Positions 63,941 through 64,000 of a DNA stretch of 64,000 nt are shown piece after piece. Below the pieces are notes generated by a model, which searched no databases, had not been told where the DNA came from, and was given only the letters and a program-made list of their open reading frames with translations. The DNA lies in NCBI RefSeq assembly GCF_030116705.1, contig NZ_JAOTIK010000001.1, positions 2,251,001 to 2,315,000 of the forward strand. Reading direction: 5' to 3'. Each line of letters starts with the position of its first letter. Within the stretch, counting starts at the first letter, position 1. Made by a program: the position numbers and the translations under genes. Source of the stretch: Streptomyces sp. ML-6 (GTDB lineage: Bacteria > Actinomycetota > Actinomycetes > Streptomycetales > Streptomycetaceae).

Positions 63941-64000
63941 CGCCGGTGCGGGTGGCGGGCCTTCGGGCTGTCGCTTGCCCAGTGGTTCTTCTCCTCGGTG

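Overview
The window is chromosomal DNA of a high-GC actinomycete. The genes look like Streptomyces: very GC-rich third codon positions, many GTG starts, 4-bp stop/start overlaps, and a gene order that matches the Streptomyces core chromosome around dnaJ2-hrcA, lepA-rpsT, leuS, nadD, proA-proB, obg-rpmA-rplU and rne. I see no insertion sequence, prophage, plasmid or CRISPR array. Most of the window is vertically inherited core genome, and the novelty lies in cell-envelope genes, small genes, start codons, leaders and repeats.

Layout. 1-6.4 kb: end of a HIT hydrolase gene, a tricorn-type protease, a lipoprotein, 16S rRNA methyltransferase RsmE and a nitronate monooxygenase. 6.6-8.9 kb: heat-shock pair hrcA-dnaJ behind a CIRCE operator. 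9-16.2 kb: a metallo-beta-lactamase-fold hydrolase, a DUF3097 protein, HemW, an ATPase-SpoIIE phosphatase and a long-chain acyl-CoA ligase. 16.7-20.8 kb: lepA, rpsT, holA and a small acidic protein. 20.8-27.8 kb: a YceI protein, the comEA-comEC DNA-uptake pair, a DegV lipid-binding protein and a membrane-anchored coiled-coil protein. 28-31.1 kb: leuS behind a leucine-rich leader peptide and an intrinsic terminator. 31.3-32.4 kb: two identical tRNA-Ala(GGC) genes around a small zinc-ribbon gene.

32.7-40.1 kb is a spore-envelope neighbourhood: histidine phosphatase (apparent CTG start), rsfS, a LytR-type protein at the position of PdtA, nadD, two tiny membrane proteins, an M48 peptidase, and two membrane proteins corresponding by position to SCO2583 and SCO2584. 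40.2-43.4 kb is proA-x-proB. 43.7-55.7 kb is a teichoic-acid-type glycopolymer cluster: two related family-2 glycosyltransferases, a complete dTDP-L-rhamnose pathway (rfbA, rfbB, rfbC, rfbD), a methyltransferase, a membrane CDP-glycerol-type polymerase and a cytidylyltransferase-SDR fusion expected to make CDP-ribitol or a similar CDP-polyol. 56-62.9 kb holds obg-rpmA-rplU and a very large RNase E/G. 63.2 kb to the end is a radical-SAM-associated protein.

Functional reading (inference). The glycopolymer cluster would supply activated polyol-phosphate and rhamnose, polymerise and decorate the chain. The LytR-type protein 8 kb away would attach it to peptidoglycan, which would join the two envelope regions into one pathway. 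Translation and ribosome genes (lepA, rpsT, leuS, tRNA-Ala, rsfS, obg, rpmA, rplU, rsmE, rne) fill the rest.

The observations I rate highest are the leuS leader/terminator, the CTG start of the histidine phosphatase gene, a repeated Arg-rich module on both arms of RNase E, the shared cytoplasmic motif in the two spore-wall-linked proteins, and a set of intergenic tandem repeats of 14-26 bp.
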